From Gammaproteobacteria bacterium (GTDB lineage Bacteria; Pseudomonadota; Gammaproteobacteria; Burkholderiales; Burkholderiaceae_D), in NCBI GenBank assembly GCA_903970185.1, contig CAJCIC010000098.1, positions 28,278 to 92,277 on the forward strand: 64,000 nucleotides of DNA, in the 5' to 3' direction. Positions within the stretch are counted from its first letter, which is position 1. Every line of letters starts with the position of its first letter. Positions 55,936 through 64,000 of the stretch are shown here, one piece after another. The notes under the pieces are model-generated. The model was not told the DNA's origin, did no database searches, and saw nothing but the letters and a program-made list of their open reading frames with translations. The position numbers and the translations under genes were made by a program.

Positions 55936-56859
55936 ATGCCAGAAGGCACGGGGGTGAGGTCAATTCAAAGCGCAAGGCGCCTCGCCAGGCCACGTATTCT
56001 AATCGTTGGCTGCGGCGATGTGGGCCAGCGGCTGGCAAGGCAGCTTGTGGACCGGTTCGATGTCATCGGCACGGCGCGAAGCAGAACAGGGTGCGAGGCG
56101 ATCGTCCAGTCTGGCGCACGTGCGCTTGAACTCGATCTTGACCGGCAGATGCCGCACCCCGGCGCGATCGTTGCGCCCTGGGTGTTCCATCTTGCGCCAC
56201 CCTCAAGCGAGGGCAGCATGGATTTCAGGACGCGGCGCCTTGTTGAAATTTTGCAGGGCGTACGCAGGCTGGTCTACGTCAGCACGACCGGCGTGTATGG
56301 CGATTGCCATGGCGAGCACATCGACGAAACGCGGGCACCCGATCCGCAAAACGCGCGTGCCAGGCGCAGGCTGGACGCCGAGACGGTACTGCGCAAGATC
56401 GCCCGCAAGCGAGGCATTCGCCTTGCCATCGTGCGCGTGCCTGGCATCTATGCCAAAGACCGCCTGCCGATAGCAAGGCTGCGCGCCAGGCTTCCCGCTC
56501 TAAATGCCAGCGAAGACGTCTACACCAACCATATTCACGCCGACGACCTGGTCCTGGCCCTGAAGGCGGCGTTGTTTGCGGGTCGGCCGATGCGCATCTA
56601 CAATGCCAGCGACGACAGCGAACTCCTGATGGGCGAGTACTTTGATCGCATCGCCGACACGCTTGACCTGCCCCGTCCACCGCGTGCCGATCGCGCCGAG
56701 ATCGAAAGCCGGCTAACACCCATACAGCTGTCATTCATGCGCGAATCGCGGCGGCTTTCGAATTCCAGGATGAAACTCGAACTTGGCGTTCGCCTTGAAT
56801 TTCCGAGCGTGGACGCCGCGCTGCCATCGTTTCGGCGCGAGCGCAGCACCATCGTCTAG
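55936..56859 (+). CDS. NAD-dependent epimerase/SDR protein
   Basis: A 307-residue Rossmann-fold protein from the ATG at 55936, preceded by a G-rich ribosome site; a GTG four codons upstream is also possible. The motif ILIVGCGDVGQRLARQL gives nucleotide binding, RRLVYVSTTGVYGDCHG the catalytic-Tyr region, and TNHIHADDLVLALKAAL the substrate side. It resembles the YeeZ-type atypical SDRs. Function is not established. The 3' end overlaps the convergent hydrolase gene by four bases. Confidence 0.83.
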   Translation: MPEGTGVRSIQSARRLARPRILIVGCGDVGQRLARQLVDRFDVIGTARSRTGCEAIVQSGARALELDLDRQMPHPGAIVAPWVFHLAPPSSEGSMDFRTRRLVEILQGVRRLVYVSTTGVYGDCHGEHIDETRAPDPQNARARRRLDAETVLRKIARKRGIRLAIVRVPGIYAKDRLPIARLRARLPALNASEDVYTNHIHADDLVLALKAALFAGRPMRIYNASDDSELLMGEYFDRIADTLDLPRPPRADRAEIESRLTPIQLSFMRESRRLSNSRMKLELGVRLEFPSVDAALPSFRRERSTIV

Positions 56860-57839
56860 CGAGCCGGCACGTTCGCCTTCGCGCTCTTGTCGCGAAAGAA
56901 CTTCCACGCCACTTCTGCACTTTCGATGTCGCGGTTCTGCGCGCCGGCAAGGCCGATGTAGATCGCACCATAGGGATAGTCGATGGTCGGCTCCGCATGT
57001 CCGCCGCCTTCAACGCGCAGCAGCTCGACCTGCAAGCCGTGCGCATCATTGCCGTAGAGTTCTTCGGTGATCGATGTCGAGTCGACGGTATCAGTGCGGT
57101 GCGGAATTGCAAAGACGCGAGGCGTTTCGTGCGCGAGCCCGTCAAGGGCGGTAAAGACTGCGATGGTGTCATCGACCGAGCGGATGTCACCCCGCTCGGC
57201 GCCAATCGAGCGCACCTCACCTCCCTTGATCGGCACGATCATGTCGGCAGTACCATGGATCATCAACAGCGACATCGGCCGCGTGGGTGCCTTGCAGATG
57301 CTTGAACTCGCCTCGGCCATGCTGCCCGATACCGAAGCAAGCGCGGCAATCGGAATGTCGAGCTCGACGGCCAGACGAAACGCCATCATCGCGCCATTGG
57401 ACATGCCCATCACAAAAATGCGCTGGGGATCGACCACATGGCTTGCAATCAGGGGCGCAACCACGGCCTTGACATAGCCGACATCATCGGCGGTCGGCTT
57501 GTAGCGATCGGCTGCACGACAGTCGTTCCAGCCGTAAAGTGCGCCTGCGCCCTTGGTTCCTTGCAAGGCGATCACGGCGATGTGCTCACGCTCGGCAATG
57601 GGCAACCACGCGGCAAGCGGGGAACGACTGAGCACGCGCCGGTCGTCAAGAATCGATGCGGCAGTGCCGCCCCGGCCATGCAGCAGGAGCACGAGCGGCG
57701 CCGGCGCGGATCCTGGCGGTGGCAACGCTGCAAGTGCGCTGCGCTCGCCATCGGCGGTGGTGACAGACAGCGTGGTCACCGGCGCCGCCCAAAGCGGCGC
57801 GAGAAACAGCATCATCAGCACGGCCACGACGAAGCGCAT
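56856..57839 (-). CDS. Secreted alpha/beta hydrolase, PHB-depolymerase/LpqC-like
   Basis: A 327-residue protein with a signal peptide (FVVAVLMMLFLAPLWAAP), using the ATG at 57839. The oxyanion segment LVLLLHGRGGTAAS precedes the nucleophile motif MGMSNGAMMAF. Asp lies in MLIHGTADMIVP-like IHGTADMIV, and His in VEGGGHAEPTID near the C-terminus. The fold matches esterases of the LpqC/poly(3-hydroxybutyrate) depolymerase group. Whether it attacks polymer or small esters is not clear. Confidence 0.8.
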   Translation of the reverse strand: MRFVVAVLMMLFLAPLWAAPVTTLSVTTADGERSALAALPPPGSAPAPLVLLLHGRGGTAASILDDRRVLSRSPLAAWLPIAEREHIAVIALQGTKGAGALYGWNDCRAADRYKPTADDVGYVKAVVAPLIASHVVDPQRIFVMGMSNGAMMAFRLAVELDIPIAALASVSGSMAEASSSICKAPTRPMSLLMIHGTADMIVPIKGGEVRSIGAERGDIRSVDDTIAVFTALDGLAHETPRVFAIPHRTDTVDSTSITEELYGNDAHGLQVELLRVEGGGHAEPTIDYPYGAIYIGLAGAQNRDIESAEVAWKFFRDKSAKANVPAR

Positions 57840-57889
57840 TCGCCCCCCCGCCTTGAACTGCGTCAGTTTACGCGCGCCTGGCAATTGCG

Positions 57890-58960
57890 TTAAGCGACCT
57901 CGGATTCGGTCAGGCTCGGATAGTCCGTATACCCTTTGGCGCCACCGGCGTAAAGCGTTGTCATATCGGCCTTGTTCAATTCCGCGCCGAGGCGAAAGCG
58001 CTCTGGCAAATCGGGATTGGCAATGAATTTCATGCCGAACGCGCAGGCGTCGGCGCGCTGGCTCTTGATGGCTTCGGTGGCGCTCTCGAAATTGAGCTTT
58101 TCGTTGATGATGTAGACGCCACCGAACGCTTCCTTCAGCCTGGGGCCGAGGCTGTCCTCGCCGATATATTCACGCGCGAGAATGAATGCCAGCTTGCGCC
58201 GTCCCAGTTCGCGTGCAAGATAGGTAAAGGTCGACAGGCGATCCGAGTCGCCCATGTCATGCGCATCGGCGCGTGGCGCGAGGTGCATGCCGACACGATC
58301 TGCGCCCCATACGCCAACCACCGCGTCGGTCACATCAAGATGCAGGCGCGCGCGATTTTCGATCGAGCCGCCGTACTGATCGTGCCGATGGTTCGAGCCA
58401 TCCTGAAGGAACTGGTCAAGAAGATAGCCGTTGGCGCCGTGAATCTCGACACCATCAAAACCTGCCTCGAGCGCGTTTTGCGCGCCATGGCGGAACTGTT
58501 CGACAATGCCGGCGACTTCTTCCGCAGACAACGCCCGCGGCACCGGAAATGGCCGTTCCGGGCGCAAAAGGCTGACGTTGCCCACGGCAGCAATGGCACT
58601 GGGTGCAAGCGGCAGCTGTCCGCTAAGAAAGCTCGGATCGGAAATGCGACCGACGTGCCAAAGCTGCAAGAAGATGCGGCCATCGGCGCGATGCACCGCC
58701 TCCGTGATGCGGCGCCAGCCCGCGACCTGCTCGGGCGACCAGATTCCCGGCGTTGCAGCATAGCCCACGCCCATCGGGTCCACCGATGTCGCCTCCGTAA
58801 TGATCAGGCCGGCAGAGGCGCGCTGGACATAATATGCGAGCGCCAGATCGCCTGGGACGCGGGTATCAAGGCTCGCACGCGAGCGCGTCAGCGGAGCCAT
58901 CAGAATGCGGTTCGGAAGCAACAGCGCCCCGACACGGAGCGGATCGAAAAGATCGGGCAT
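57890..58960 (-). CDS. Old-yellow-enzyme family alkene reductase
   Basis: A 356-residue FMN TIM-barrel oxidoreductase that reduces activated C=C bonds with NAD(P)H (NemA/XenB relatives). The N-terminal LLPNRILMAPLTRSRA, the catalytic/substrate-binding HGANGYLLDQFLQDGSNHR and YGGSIENRARLHLDV, and the C-terminal FIANPDLPERFRLGAELNK are typical. Possible substrates include nitroesters and enones. It stands alone, 51 bases from the hydrolase on the same strand. No regulator is adjacent. Confidence 0.92.
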   Translation of the reverse strand: MPDLFDPLRVGALLLPNRILMAPLTRSRASLDTRVPGDLALAYYVQRASAGLIITEATSVDPMGVGYAATPGIWSPEQVAGWRRITEAVHRADGRIFLQLWHVGRISDPSFLSGQLPLAPSAIAAVGNVSLLRPERPFPVPRALSAEEVAGIVEQFRHGAQNALEAGFDGVEIHGANGYLLDQFLQDGSNHRHDQYGGSIENRARLHLDVTDAVVGVWGADRVGMHLAPRADAHDMGDSDRLSTFTYLARELGRRKLAFILAREYIGEDSLGPRLKEAFGGVYIINEKLNFESATEAIKSQRADACAFGMKFIANPDLPERFRLGAELNKADMTTLYAGGAKGYTDYPSLTESEVA

Positions 58961-59062
58961 GATTAATTTATTGTGGAGGAGAAAGGCAAATTAGATCAGG
59001 GATTGCCGATGCGCGCTGGCGACGGCTCAAAGCGCAACCCGCAGGCGAGCGAAAAGCCTTCG

Positions 59063-59860
59063 CTACATCGGCCGAAACAGATGGGCGAAGGCGCGGCTGA
59101 CGGCGATGCGCCGTGGCACGCCGGTGACTTCGAGGGTGACGTGCCCGAGGTCGTCGCGCTGCGCGGAAACGATTGCAAGGCGATTGACGACCACGCTGCG
59201 GTGAACCTGCAAGAACATGTTCTCTGGCACGCGCGCGAGCAATTCGCGCATGCTGATGCGAATCAGACCTTCGCCCTGGCGCGAGACGACGTTGACGTAC
59301 TTGTCCGTGGCCTCGAACATCAATACGTCTTTGACCTGAACCATCTTGACGGTGTCGCCCAGGCCCAGATGCAACACATCAAGGCGCTCCTGGCGTGGCA
59401 CGCTCGTCGCAGACAAGGCCTGCACGCGTTGCAACAGCAGCGCCAGTTCATCGGCCTTGGCCCCTGGCGCAGCTCGTTCGAGCAAGCGCGCCTTGAGCCG
59501 CTCGACGGTCGTTGCAAGGCGCTGTGGCACCACCGGCTTTAGGACAAAATCGACGGCTTCGCGCTCAAATGCGGCAATGGCGAATTCGTCATAGGCGGTG
59601 ACAAACACGATGAGCGGAGACTTCCTGCCCTCAGGCCAGTCGTCGACCACGATCGACGCCACCTCAAGGCCGCTCTTGCCGGGCATGCGAATGTCCAGGA
59701 AAAGGATATCAGGCGCTCGCGACAGGGCGAGCTGCACCGCCTCCTCGCCGTTGGTCGCCGGCCCGACAATCTCAAGTTCGGGCCAGGCCTTTTGCATCAT
59801 CGAGATCATCGATGCGGCAAGCAGCGGCTCATCCTCGGCGATCAGCGCACAGGGTTTCAT
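59063..59860 (-). CDS. LytTR response regulator
   Basis: A 265-residue regulator. The receiver domain (1-120) has acidic residues EDEP, the phospho-acceptor D56 in LFLDIRMPG, and K108. The LytTR DNA-binding domain (about 165-262) contains MVQVKDVLMFEATDKYVNV, FLQVHRSVVVNRLAIV and GVPRRIAVSR. Such regulators act on direct repeats upstream of targets. The start overlaps the histidine kinase stop by four bases, forming a translationally coupled two-component pair that follows the carotenoid-oxygenase genes. Confidence 0.92.
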   Translation of the reverse strand: MKPCALIAEDEPLLAASMISMMQKAWPELEIVGPATNGEEAVQLALSRAPDILFLDIRMPGKSGLEVASIVVDDWPEGRKSPLIVFVTAYDEFAIAAFEREAVDFVLKPVVPQRLATTVERLKARLLERAAPGAKADELALLLQRVQALSATSVPRQERLDVLHLGLGDTVKMVQVKDVLMFEATDKYVNVVSRQGEGLIRISMRELLARVPENMFLQVHRSVVVNRLAIVSAQRDDLGHVTLEVTGVPRRIAVSRAFAHLFRPM

Positions 59861-60969
59861 CGGGGTTGTTCCTTAAGCGGGATGCCAATTTGCACGCGAA
59901 AGCCGTGCGGTGCAACGGCAGTGACCGCAAGCGTCGCCCGCGGCCCGTAGAGCACAGCGAGGCGCTCGCGCACGTGCGCGAGTCCGTAGCCGTCATGAAC
60001 ATCCGATGCGGCGCCAAGGCCCGAGTCTTCGACGACGAGAACCAGTTGCGCCTTCTCGATGGTTGCGCTCACGCGAATTTCGCCACCGTCAATGGCAGGC
60101 TCCAAGCCATGCTTGATGGCATTTTCCACCAGCGGCTGCAAGAGCATCGGCGGCACCTGCTGGCCGCGGGCTGCGACACTGGCGTCAAGATGATAGGCAA
60201 GGCGCTCGCCCATGCGCACGCGCATCAATTCGAGGTAGGCGGTAAGCTGCTCGAATTCGGCATCAAGCGTAACGGTATCGACGCGCGAAGCGGCAAGCGT
60301 GGCGCGCAGGTAGGCAATCAGTTGATCAATCATGGTCTGCGCGCGTGCCGGATCGGCCTCAACCAGAATGCGCAGATTCGCCAGCGTATTGAACAGCATG
60401 TGCGGCTCAAGCTGGCTGTGCAGGAGGCGCAATTGCGCCTCTGCCGCAAGCTGGCTTGCGCGCGCACGTGCGTTCGCCTCTTCGATCAGGCGCTGCCTCG
60501 TCCACAGGAAGTAAACCATCACCGCGCTTGCGATGATGGTCGTGATGATTTCAAAGCGCGGGGCCCTGAGCATCATGAATGGCGAGGCAGGATCGCCAAC
60601 CAGCGTCGCCGCGACAAATGACCCGAAGCCAAGGCCAAGCGGGGTCGCGATGACGATGCGCTCGGTCTCGCGCACACCGGGTGACCCGGGCAAGGGCAAC
60701 AGGCTCGCCCCGAGATGCAAGGCGAAAATCGAAGTGCCGATGCATTCCGAATAGATCAGGATCGACACGAATGTTCCGATCGAGGGCAAAACCAGCCAGA
60801 GGATGACGGCGATGACGAAATTGAACGCCGCAACGAGGAGGAGGTAACGCAGTTGCGAGACCAGCACCTGTTGTGGCGTGGGCGCATCGCATTTCGGAGC
60901 AGAAGTCAAGGAAGGCACGTCATCGATCCACCGGAAAGGCACTAGCCTAGCCGCAAAGTCGCGCCGCAT
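59857..60969 (-). CDS. LytS-like sensor histidine kinase
   Basis: A 370-residue membrane kinase from the ATG at 60969. Four hydrophobic segments (about 41-62, 66-90, 104-123, 138-156) form a small membrane sensor without a large periplasmic domain. The kinase part has the phospho-acceptor H190 in LHSQLEPHMLFNTLANLR and the ATP-binding PLVENAIKHGLEP and GYGLAHVRERLAVLYG. The stimulus is unknown; a membrane-embedded ligand is possible. It starts 23 bases after the carotenoid oxygenase stop on the same strand and overlaps the regulator gene. Confidence 0.91.
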   Translation of the reverse strand: MRRDFAARLVPFRWIDDVPSLTSAPKCDAPTPQQVLVSQLRYLLLVAAFNFVIAVILWLVLPSIGTFVSILIYSECIGTSIFALHLGASLLPLPGSPGVRETERIVIATPLGLGFGSFVAATLVGDPASPFMMLRAPRFEIITTIIASAVMVYFLWTRQRLIEEANARARASQLAAEAQLRLLHSQLEPHMLFNTLANLRILVEADPARAQTMIDQLIAYLRATLAASRVDTVTLDAEFEQLTAYLELMRVRMGERLAYHLDASVAARGQQVPPMLLQPLVENAIKHGLEPAIDGGEIRVSATIEKAQLVLVVEDSGLGAASDVHDGYGLAHVRERLAVLYGPRATLAVTAVAPHGFRVQIGIPLKEQPR

Positions 60970-60991
60970 CCATGAACGAGGCGGCGTGAGA

Positions 60992-62527
60992 TCACGTTCT
61001 CTGGAAGTTGCCATGAAAGCCCAGCGGCAATGCATAGGGCAAGGTCGCGACGGCAACCGGCCCGCTGGCAAGATCTGCTGCCGAGAAACACGAAAGAACG
61101 GTCAGGCCGGACGTCACGTCAAGCGACGTACCGATGAGCCAGCCCGGACCACTGCCATCGGCGACGAACACGTGTTCCTCGACGAGGCGGCTTCTGCCGT
61201 ACTCGTAGCGCTCGTTCGCGCCGGTCTCGATGTTGGTCTTGGCCACTGCGGCAAATCCCGGCCGGCCATCAAGCGCCAGCGTAATGTGGAAGACGTCGCG
61301 ATAGCGCTTGCCGTTAAAACGGTAGTCGATGCGCGGAAACTCGGCCTCGATGGGCAGGATTTCCTGCGTCGCGCGCCCGGATTTCAGATCGAGCGTGGCC
61401 ACCGCCAACTTCGTCGCCGGGGTCGACTGATAGCGCCCGCGCATGACCAGGCGCGCATCGCCAAAGATAAAATCAGGCTGATCGGCGCGCACATAGTTGA
61501 CACGAATCTGGCCCGCGTCGTCTTCCCACGCATTGCCCAGGTGAAAAAGAAAACCCGCGGGCAATTCGAATTCGCTGCGGCGGCCAAAGTCGTCCTTGTC
61601 AATCACAAGAACCCGCATACCCAGCTCGGGGCGCCAGCGATGGGCATCGAGAAAACTCGACGTCATCAAGCGCTCAGCCTCGATGACAAGCGGCGGCATC
61701 AGGAAAACGAGGTGGCGCTCGGTCATGGCGAAGTCGTGGATCATTGGCACATCCTTGACGGGCACGAGTTCGGCGCGCTGCAAATCGCCCTTGGCACCGA
61801 TCTTGTAGACGATCAATACGTCCTTGGTCGAGCCGACGCCAAAATTCCAGACAACGCCGTCACGATCAACCCTTGGGTGCGCCGAGAACGGCATTGCCTT
61901 CAAATCGGGGCGCCAGGTCTTGACGCCACGGGTCGCAAGCGTGACCGGATCGAGCGCGACAGCCGAGCCACCCTCCCAGAGGGCGAGCAGCTCGTCGTTC
62001 AGCAGCAACACGCTGGTGTTGGCCGTATTCAGCGTATCGGGCGAGGTCACGGCAATCCGGTCAGGCAATTTGGTACCAAAGGCCTCGACCAGGCGCCGTC
62101 CTTGACCGACTTCTGCGATGCGCTTGTCGGTCTGAACGAACCGTCCTGTATGGAGCACGGCGTCCTGCGAGATTTCAAAGCGCTGGATCATGCCGTCGCC
62201 ATCGAACCAGTGGTGATAGCGCAGTCCGCCAAGGTCGTGCCCCGCCGGGCCATTGCGATAGAGAACGCCGGTCACGGCCGCTGGAAACTTGCCTTCGACC
62301 TTGGCCACACCCTTCAGATCACCTGCGGGCGTGCGCCAGCCAAGGCTCCAGTCGTGCCGCAACAGCGCGGCGTCAAAATCGGTCATCCACGGGTCACTTG
62401 CGCCCGCGCCTTCTGGCGTTGCGGTTTCGGCGAGGGCAAGCGCCGGCACGGCCTGGGCGAGGGCGGTGGCGCCAAGCGAGCCCAGGAGGGCAAGGAAGTC
62501 GCGGCGATGAAATCGGCTCGGATGCAT
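60992..62527 (-). CDS. Tat-exported carotenoid oxygenase (RPE65 family)
   Basis: A 511-residue non-heme iron dioxygenase that cleaves C=C bonds of carotenoids or stilbenes. The N-terminus RRDFLALLGSLGATALAQAV (8-27) is a twin-arginine signal, so it probably acts in the periplasm, which is unusual for the family. The four expected iron-binding histidines are visible: H217 (AHPRVDRDG), H264 (MIHDFAMTE), H329 (FLFHLGNAWE) and H505 (PLGFHGNFQ). The first downstream genes are a LytS/LytR pair, the upstream one a DUF2141 protein. Substrate not known. Confidence 0.9.
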   Translation of the reverse strand: MHPSRFHRRDFLALLGSLGATALAQAVPALALAETATPEGAGASDPWMTDFDAALLRHDWSLGWRTPAGDLKGVAKVEGKFPAAVTGVLYRNGPAGHDLGGLRYHHWFDGDGMIQRFEISQDAVLHTGRFVQTDKRIAEVGQGRRLVEAFGTKLPDRIAVTSPDTLNTANTSVLLLNDELLALWEGGSAVALDPVTLATRGVKTWRPDLKAMPFSAHPRVDRDGVVWNFGVGSTKDVLIVYKIGAKGDLQRAELVPVKDVPMIHDFAMTERHLVFLMPPLVIEAERLMTSSFLDAHRWRPELGMRVLVIDKDDFGRRSEFELPAGFLFHLGNAWEDDAGQIRVNYVRADQPDFIFGDARLVMRGRYQSTPATKLAVATLDLKSGRATQEILPIEAEFPRIDYRFNGKRYRDVFHITLALDGRPGFAAVAKTNIETGANERYEYGRSRLVEEHVFVADGSGPGWLIGTSLDVTSGLTVLSCFSAADLASGPVAVATLPYALPLGFHGNFQRT

Positions 62528-62536
62528 AGTTTCTCC

Positions 62537-62986
62537 TTAGTGCAAATGGATGACGATTGCGACGTCGTCGGCAACGTCGAAGGCTGCTGCGTCAAAACTC
62601 GGCGGCCCGAACGCGCCCTGGGCGTCTTGTGAAAAACCAACGCGCTCGATCGGCACGCCAAGAAGATTGGTATCGAGCTTGCCGTTGCCGTTCTCGTCGC
62701 AAAAGACGGCGATTGCATAACGGCCAGGCTTGACATCAAGAAAGGTCGCGGCCGCCTCGCCACCGTCTGCGCGGAGAAACTGGCCGGCGATGCCCTGCCT
62801 GGAGGCGGCAAAATCGCCGGCGTTGTCATACAGGGCGAGATAGACCGTAGCGCCTGGCTTGGTGACGTTGTCGATGCGCACGCGAAGCTCTGCCGCCATC
62901 ACAGTCGATGCGGCAAACGCGAGCAACAAGGCAGCCAGAAGCGGCGCCTTGCGCGTGGCCCGGTACACAGGTGGGGAAAGTTTCAA
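62537..62986 (-). CDS. DUF2141 secreted protein
   Basis: A 149-residue exported beta-sandwich-like protein: signal peptide (LLAALLLAFAASTVMAAE), then LRVRIDNVTKPGATVYLALYD, KPGRYAIAVFCDENGNGKLD with a calcium-loop look, and a hydrophobic end. It matches DUF2141. The TTG at 62986 is preferred because GAGGAG lies before it; an ATG at 63007 has no ribosome site. It begins the four-gene operon, 9 bases ahead of the carotenoid oxygenase, a neighbourhood I recall for the family. Confidence 0.82.
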   Translation of the reverse strand: MKLSPPVYRATRKAPLLAALLLAFAASTVMAAELRVRIDNVTKPGATVYLALYDNAGDFAASRQGIAGQFLRADGGEAAATFLDVKPGRYAIAVFCDENGNGKLDTNLLGVPIERVGFSQDAQGAFGPPSFDAAAFDVADDVAIVIHLH

Positions 62987-63123
62987 GTGCGCTCCTCGAG
63001 TTGGCATGCGAGGAGCATGGCAAAGCCGCGCCTTTGCAGCACGACGATGCGATCAAGGGTCGCCAGCGCGGCGCGAACTGTCGCGCGCCGGCACCGAGCC
63101 GCTGCCGGCCCGCTCCGTCCTAT

Positions 63124-64000
63124 CTACGCCGGCCGGATCTTGCCCGGCTTGAGCAGCGAATCGCAGCTGGCGTGCTGCGGATCACTCGCAGCCAGGCCGC
63201 TGCAGAGCGACGTTACGGAGGTTTGTATCCGGGCCATGGCAGTCTTGTGCTGGTTCTTCGCGTCCCAGTCGATGAGCACATCATGCAAGCGCGTCAGCGC
63301 TGACAAGTTGCGTTCATAAAACGCGTTTTGCATGCCGCCGACTTCCTTTAGGATCGACTCGGACGTGGCCACGATCTCGGTCTCGTTGCCAGGATCAAGC
63401 TCAACCAGAGCCCGAACATAGACGACGCCCCACTGAAGGCGCGTTGCAGGCCCTTCGGAGGCCATGTAGGCCTGGCGATACCAGCTCAGGGCGGCCTCTT
63501 TGTCACCCCGCTTCTTGGCGTTCGCGGCCAGATCCAGCATGAAGTAGTAAGGCGAATGGGAACGCTTGAGTTCAGCCTTCAGAAGCGCATCCGAATCATC
63601 AAGCAGGCCGGCGTCGACAAGATTGCCCGCCGCTGCGTTGATCACCGACTGGCGCTCGTAACTGTTGCTCGTGGCCTTGTCCATCTGGTCGGCCTGCTCG
63701 CGCACCTGGCTCACAAGCGCTGCAGGCAACGGGCCCTTGCCCGCGGTCATGCGGGCAAGCGAAATCTTGGTATCGATGGCAAGCAGCCGATCGGTGTTGG
63801 ACAGGCTCGTGTCGGCGGCCAGGCGGTCGAGCTCCTCGCTCCAGATCTGCGCAAGATGGCTGCGCTCATCGGAATTCGGCGCCGTCAACAGGCCAAGGAC
63901 GGCTCCGGCGTCCCCGGTCAACAGATCGAAGTTGTCGCGGGCAACGGCGGGATTGGCAAGCAGGCTGTTCAAGGCCTGCAGCGCGCGCTTGCGCTCGGCG
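63124..64000 (-). CDS. Helical-repeat protein, C-terminal part, truncated by the window edge
   Basis: The minus-strand frame is open to base 64000, so at least 291 codons are present without the N-terminus. It is helical, with a TPR-like spacing of YYFMLDLAANAKKRGDKEAA and LSWYRQAYMASEGPATRLQW, acidic/basic patches and a final PGKIRPA. Two cysteines near the end (SLCSG, HASCDSL) could pair. I do not recognise the family; similar tails occur in secreted thioredoxin-like proteins, but no thioredoxin motif is in the visible part. Confidence 0.6.
   Translation of the reverse strand, partial: AERKRALQALNSLLANPAVARDNFDLLTGDAGAVLGLLTAPNSDERSHLAQIWSEELDRLAADTSLSNTDRLLAIDTKISLARMTAGKGPLPAALVSQVREQADQMDKATSNSYERQSVINAAAGNLVDAGLLDDSDALLKAELKRSHSPYYFMLDLAANAKKRGDKEAALSWYRQAYMASEGPATRLQWGVVYVRALVELDPGNETEIVATSESILKEVGGMQNAFYERNLSALTRLHDVLIDWDAKNQHKTAMARIQTSVTSLCSGLAASDPQHASCDSLLKPGKIRPA

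Noticed and set aside
60878..62632. 584-codon plus-strand open frame across the carotenoid oxygenase gene
   Set aside because: Antisense shadow; the minus-strand protein has a Tat signal and all four iron histidines.

Overview
The window is GC-rich, densely coded chromosome from a betaproteobacterium, most likely of the order Burkholderiales. The evidence is established knowledge of gene neighbourhoods and lineage-typical families: grpE-dnaK-dnaJ next to hemH-hrcA-nadK-recN-fur-bamE-dapB, a zapB-like/zapA/6S RNA/EVE block, DUF3460 next to scpA, the small Trp-rich protein, and a KdoO-type Kdo hydroxylase. I cannot name a genus. No rRNA, tRNA, CRISPR array, complete insertion sequence or prophage is visible.

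Region 1 (1-7429): the end of an ABC exporter gene, then thyA and folA. These two folate-cycle genes often sit close together, but here about 5.3 kb lies between them. The insert holds a truncated 3' gene end, a frameshifted gene, a polymorphic-toxin C-terminus with its probable immunity gene, an IS3-family transposase scrap and a large TonB-dependent receptor. Region 2 (7426-17289): an Arg/Lys/Orn decarboxylase, metG, a quinone oxidoreductase/acyl-CoA dehydrogenase pair, a small operon of SPFH protein, membrane PH-like protein and ribbon-helix-helix protein with a palindrome on its promoter, then DUF3460-scpA.

Region 3 (17301-28528): the heat-shock chaperones with hrcA, heme synthesis (hemH), NAD kinase, recN, fur, bamE and dapB. 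Region 4 (28525-34725): cobalamin uptake. btuF follows dapB on the plus strand, an orphan ParA-like ATPase and a cold-shock gene intervene, and btuB-btuC-btuD lie on the minus strand behind a cobalamin riboswitch. Region 5 (34861-37102): cell-division genes, 6S RNA with a strong terminator, an EVE protein and a Kdo hydroxylase.

Region 6 (37085-41523): a malonate operon (malonyl-CoA decarboxylase, enoyl-CoA hydratase-like protein, malonyl-CoA synthetase) divergent from a GntR regulator, with two GTATAC sites in between. Region 7 (41520-45112): lgt, ilvD, a Trp-rich peptide and a DUF882 lipoprotein. Region 8 (45289-54220): a branched-chain amino acid ABC system (livK, livHMGF) with a large bifunctional putA between the binding protein and the permease genes. 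Region 9 (54228-64000): a PaiB-like protein, an iron-sulfur flavoprotein reductase, an SDR, an esterase-like hydrolase and an old-yellow-enzyme reductase. Next is a tight operon of a DUF2141 protein, a Tat-exported carotenoid oxygenase and a LytS/LytR-type two-component pair. A truncated repeat protein ends the window.
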